DNA from: Lachnoclostridium sp. UBA739
GTDB lineage: Bacteria > Bacillota_A > Clostridia > Lachnospirales > Lachnospiraceae
Length of the DNA stretch: 6,640 nucleotides
Direction: 5' to 3'
NCBI GenBank assembly: GCA_002297865.1
Contig: DBKX01000248.1
Location: 680-7,319 of the forward strand
Shown here piece after piece: positions 5,766 through 6,640 of this stretch (position 1 is the stretch's first letter; the number at the start of each line of letters is the position of its first letter). The translations under genes were made by a program, and so were the position numbers. The notes beneath the pieces were generated by a model. That model saw only the letters and a program-made list of their open reading frames with translations, ran no database searches and was not told where the DNA came from.

Positions 5766-6640
5766 TTACAATACTTTATTATAGAGAGCATATATTTCAG
5801 CCTTAGATAGGGACAAATAGTCTGTGGAGATATTTTTTCGATAAGCTCTTTCAGACATAATGTCGAAATGTGTATTATCTTTAATTCCAATGCTACTCAA
5901 TGACTTCGGCATTTGTAAATCTCGTAAAAACTGCTCAGTTTTTTTAATTGCTAATCTTCCCACTTCATATTCGTTCAAGTCAGGATTAATTCCCCATACA
6001 TGAACCCCATATTCATAAATTTTTCTGTAAGACTGCGGTTTAAAAATTGCATTCATCCATTCTGGCATCAATATTGCGATGCCAACTCCATGAGTGATAT
6101 CATAATAAGCTGATAATTGATGCTCAATTGGATGAAGACTCCAATCTTCATTCTTTTTCTTTAATAAAAAGCCATTCATAGCATATGTAGAAATGTACAT
6201 CAAATTGGTTCTAACCTCATAACTTTTTGGTTCCTTCATCAATCTTCTTCCATATTTGAAGCACTTCTCAAGCATACATTCCATAATTGAATTCTGCACC
6301 TGAATATCTACTGTATCTTGAAAATACTGTTCCATGAGATGTGCAATTGTATCCACAACCCCAGCCGCTGATAAACTTACTGGAACAAAGGAAGTATACT
6401 TTGGATCAAGAAAGGATACTTTAGGAATCACTTTTTGACTGGTAATTCCTCTCTTGTTAGGAATCTCTGGATTTGTTAAAGAACAAATACCATCTATTTC
6501 ACTTCCCGAGCCGGACACAGTTAGCACAGAAATAACAGGGACTGTCCTGTCTACAAGTTCGTTATCTTCTACTAGTTCCCAGACAGACTTCTCACTGTAA
6601 ACAGTTGCAGCAATTGCTTTACTACAATCTATAACACTAC
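5766..6640 (-). CDS. Iron-dependent alcohol dehydrogenase, YqhD/butanol dehydrogenase type (N-terminus cut by right edge)
   Basis: Group III Fe-dependent dehydrogenases reduce aldehydes to alcohols (or the reverse) with NAD(P)H in the cytoplasm. The frame is open to the window edge and begins in SVIDCSKAIAA, the tail of the dinucleotide-binding GGGSVxD motif, so the first GTG at 6527 is internal rather than a start. About 290 residues are visible of the usual 380-400; roughly 95 are missing. The SGSGSE segment (6495-6512) matches the family TGSE motif. The four metal ligands are present: Asp (6351-6353) and His (6339-6341) in VVDTIAHLMEQYF, His (6132-6134) at HPIEH and His (6090-6092) in DITHGVGIAILMP, spaced 4 and 14 residues apart as in FucO/YqhD; the second His of HPIEH matches the proposed catalytic one. 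The VVDxxxHxxEQYF pattern is closest to YqhD/BdhA. The physiological substrate is unknown; the operon suggests a pathway aldehyde. Confidence 0.92.
   Translation of the reverse strand, partial: SVIDCSKAIAATVYSEKSVWELVEDNELVDRTVPVISVLTVSGSGSEIDGICSLTNPEIPNKRGITSQKVIPKVSFLDPKYTSFVPVSLSAAGVVDTIAHLMEQYFQDTVDIQVQNSIMECMLEKCFKYGRRLMKEPKSYEVRTNLMYISTYAMNGFLLKKKNEDWSLHPIEHQLSAYYDITHGVGIAILMPEWMNAIFKPQSYRKIYEYGVHVWGINPDLNEYEVGRLAIKKTEQFLRDLQMPKSLSSIGIKDNTHFDIMSERAYRKNISTDYLSLSKAEIYALYNKVL

Noticed and set aside
5654..5890. Minus-strand open frame of 78 codons spanning the dehydrogenase end and the PEP-utiliser start
   Set aside because: It is out of frame with two genes that carry clear family motifs at the same place, so it is a chance frame.
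6525..6527. GTG at 6527 as the start of the dehydrogenase
   Set aside because: The frame continues upstream to the window edge and contains the SVIDCSKAIAA cofactor-binding segment, so this codon is an internal valine.

Overview
The window is AT-rich (well over half A+T by eye) and almost completely coding. All six genes lie on the minus strand, so transcription runs from the right edge to the left. AT-rich codon use, purine-rich Shine-Dalgarno sequences before nearly every start and very tight packing suggest a low-GC Firmicute, perhaps a Clostridia/Lachnospiraceae-type anaerobe. The oxygen-sensitive enzyme types (Fe-dependent dehydrogenase, radical SAM) fit this, but the lineage is inference. 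There is no rRNA, tRNA, CRISPR array, transposase or recognisable terminator. The largest gap between genes is 26 bases, so no gene-free stretch needs separate description.

In transcription order the genes are: (1) an iron-dependent alcohol dehydrogenase of the YqhD/butanol dehydrogenase type, whose N-terminus is cut by the right edge; (2) a 111-residue stand-alone PEP-utiliser 'mobile' phosphohistidine domain; (3) a 345-residue protein I do not recognise, overlapping gene 2 by 11 bases; (4) a 477-residue acyl/aryl adenylate-forming ligase (ANL superfamily); (5) a 426-residue radical SAM enzyme of the HemW/HemN-like fold with a degenerate heme-binding motif; (6) a carbamoyltransferase of the NodU/CmcH/TobZ family, cut by the left edge near its C-terminus. 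Genes 1-2, 3-4, 4-5 and 5-6 are separated by 26, 11, 12 and 13 bases.

The layout is that of one operon extending beyond both edges. The activities (acid activation, aldehyde/alcohol redox, radical SAM chemistry, a phosphoryl-carrying His domain and O-carbamoylation) are tailoring and assembly steps. I infer a small-molecule, or possibly glycan-modifying, biosynthetic gene cluster whose product I cannot name. The most unusual element is the pairing of an isolated phosphohistidine domain with an overlapping unknown protein, with neither the ATP-grasp nor the PEP-binding domain that normally accompany it visible in the window.
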